Shown here in pieces: positions 62,819-64,000 of a stretch of DNA of 64,000 nt (positions are counted from its first letter, which is position 1; each line of letters begins with the position of its first letter). A program made the translations under genes and the position numbers. The notes beneath the pieces are model-generated. The model saw nothing but the letters and a program-made list of their open reading frames with translations, made no database searches and was not told where the DNA came from. This DNA is from Cinclus cinclus. Taxonomy: Eukaryota > Chordata > Aves > Passeriformes > Cinclidae. The DNA lies in NCBI RefSeq assembly GCF_963662255.1, contig NC_085051.1, positions 53,359,101 to 53,423,100 of the forward strand, written 5' to 3'.

Positions 62819-64000
62819 TAGTACTCCTCTATCTATACTAAAGATACTTACTAATTTGTTCCAAGTGACAAGCCCTTATATTGCAAGCATGGAGCAGAAT
62901 AGTGGTTTGTCCCCAGAAGACCTGCTGATATCAGTAATGTGGTCTCAGCATGTCCACAGATGATGGCAGTGGGACACCTTGTGCTTTTGATACCCTAACA
63001 GTCATTCAAAATAAAGCTAAAAGCTAACAATTTGGATGTTTTTATGATATTTATCTGTCAATGGACTGTCTACTGACAGTCTCAGGGTCATATCACATGT
63101 GTCTTTTTCATGTGGTAAAGCTCTCCTTGACTTTGAGAGAACTGAGATTTCACCCTCATTGCCGTGCCCAGTTGCCCAGCATGTGCTTGCTATTATGTAT
63201 ATTTTATTCTGCTTAAAATAATCACTCTGCAGGGTGAATTTTATTTTCCTATGTGGGTTTTGATGTAGGGAAGTTTCTGGTTTGGTTTCTTGCTATGTTG
63301 TTTGGTGCTGCTGATGGGGAATAGCAGGAAAAAAAAAAGATTATGTTCCTATTTTTATTCACAAGGAAGAATGTTACAATTTTAATTGTATGTTCTAATT
63401 TTTCCTCCTTCTTCATCTTTTATGTTTTGGAATTCTGCATTTCAAAAGCAGGATCATTATCATTCAGCACATTAAAGCATGTCTTTTTAATAGCTTTCTG
63501 TTTTAATGTGGAAGAATGGAGTTGGGGAGAAAAAACCAATCTGCCTTGGAGGAAATGTTCTGTTATCTAATGATTTTCTGTGCAGCCAACAGGAGAGGAT
63601 CTTGAGCTTGGCTGACTTGGAGTGTTATTCTGTGCCTTGAGTAACTTGTAGAGTACAAGGAACCACTTCCATAATGTTATCACCAGCAAAGTCCATCTGG
63701 TTCTGCCAGTGACAAAGGGATTATTTCAGCATTTTATTACATCAGGGAGACGCTAGTTTTTTAGGATTCAGATGTCAGGCTGTTGGGGGAAGGGAAGGGC
63801 AAGTCAGATTATAATTGAAATTCTGTTGATGGAGAACATAGCTGAATATTTTGCCAGTAATTTTTCTACCCATATTTCCTTTATTAGTGTCCTGATGGCT
63901 TGTCCTTATGAAATCAGATTAGAATGCAATGACTTGATTTGTTAAGCAGGCAGTGATGACAATGAGCATCTGTTTGTCTGGTTCAGATTGCTGTTAACAC

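Larger units (their letters stand above)
45437..64000 (+). other. KIF26A: intron of KIF26A downstream of exon B (3' part outside window)
   Basis: The intron starts GTAGTT and runs off the window. I searched by eye for an exon beginning with the AAQKL-type segment expected next in KIF26A and found none, so at least 18.5 kb of intron is implied. Contents: a perfect 11-bp hairpin at 46661-46689; a purine-rich stretch at about 53030-53570 followed by a pyrimidine-rich one at about 54080-54330; an AT dinucleotide tract with a 24-bp palindrome near 56.7 kb; an old CR1/L2-like fragment near 57.3 kb; and an A-rich CAAA-type tract at 60780-60815. The rest is unique AT-rich sequence with nothing that I recognise. 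Confidence 0.75.

Noticed and set aside
1..64000. tRNA, rRNA, CRISPR, operon or phage-like features
   Set aside because: I noticed no cloverleaf-like B-box sequence, no regular spaced repeats, and no closely packed long frames. The sequence is consistent with vertebrate intron throughout.

Overview
The window looks like intronic DNA from a vertebrate, most likely a bird. It is AT-rich, has long stretches without genes, and contains several fragments of CR1 LINE retrotransposons, the dominant transposon family of birds and other sauropsids. I saw no bacterial-style operons, no RNA genes, no CRISPR array and no CpG island.

I can support one protein-coding gene, on the + strand, as two internal exons. 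Exon A (28217-28717, 167 codons) and exon B (45276-45436, 53 codons plus 2 bases) both sit between good splice signals and are joined in phase 0. Their translations match, from memory of the family, consecutive parts of the N-terminal, pre-motor region of the atypical kinesin KIF26A. The motor domain, C-terminal region, start codon and promoter all lie outside the window.

Layout: 1-28216 is the intron upstream of exon A, at least 28 kb long. It holds CR1 remnants near 10.5 kb, 18.9-19.2 kb and, less surely, 19.9-20.2 kb. 28718-45275 is a 16.6 kb intron with an old CR1 3' region near 30.7 kb, the best-preserved CR1 copy (35.76-36.63 kb, internally deleted), a probable old CR1-like stretch at 37.3-37.8 kb and an A/C/T homopolymer cluster near 41.9 kb. 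45437-64000 is the start of the next intron, at least 18.5 kb, with an old CR1/L2-type fragment near 57.3 kb and an AT dinucleotide tract near 56.7 kb.

The many 60-170 codon open frames elsewhere show no recognisable domain and no convincing splice context, so I treat them as chance. I did not find a novel biological system. The observations worth a second look are the exon structure (including an in-frame-skippable exon carrying the CxxC motif), several perfect short hairpins and palindromes, two contrasting CR1 reverse-transcriptase remnants and some unusual low-complexity tracts.
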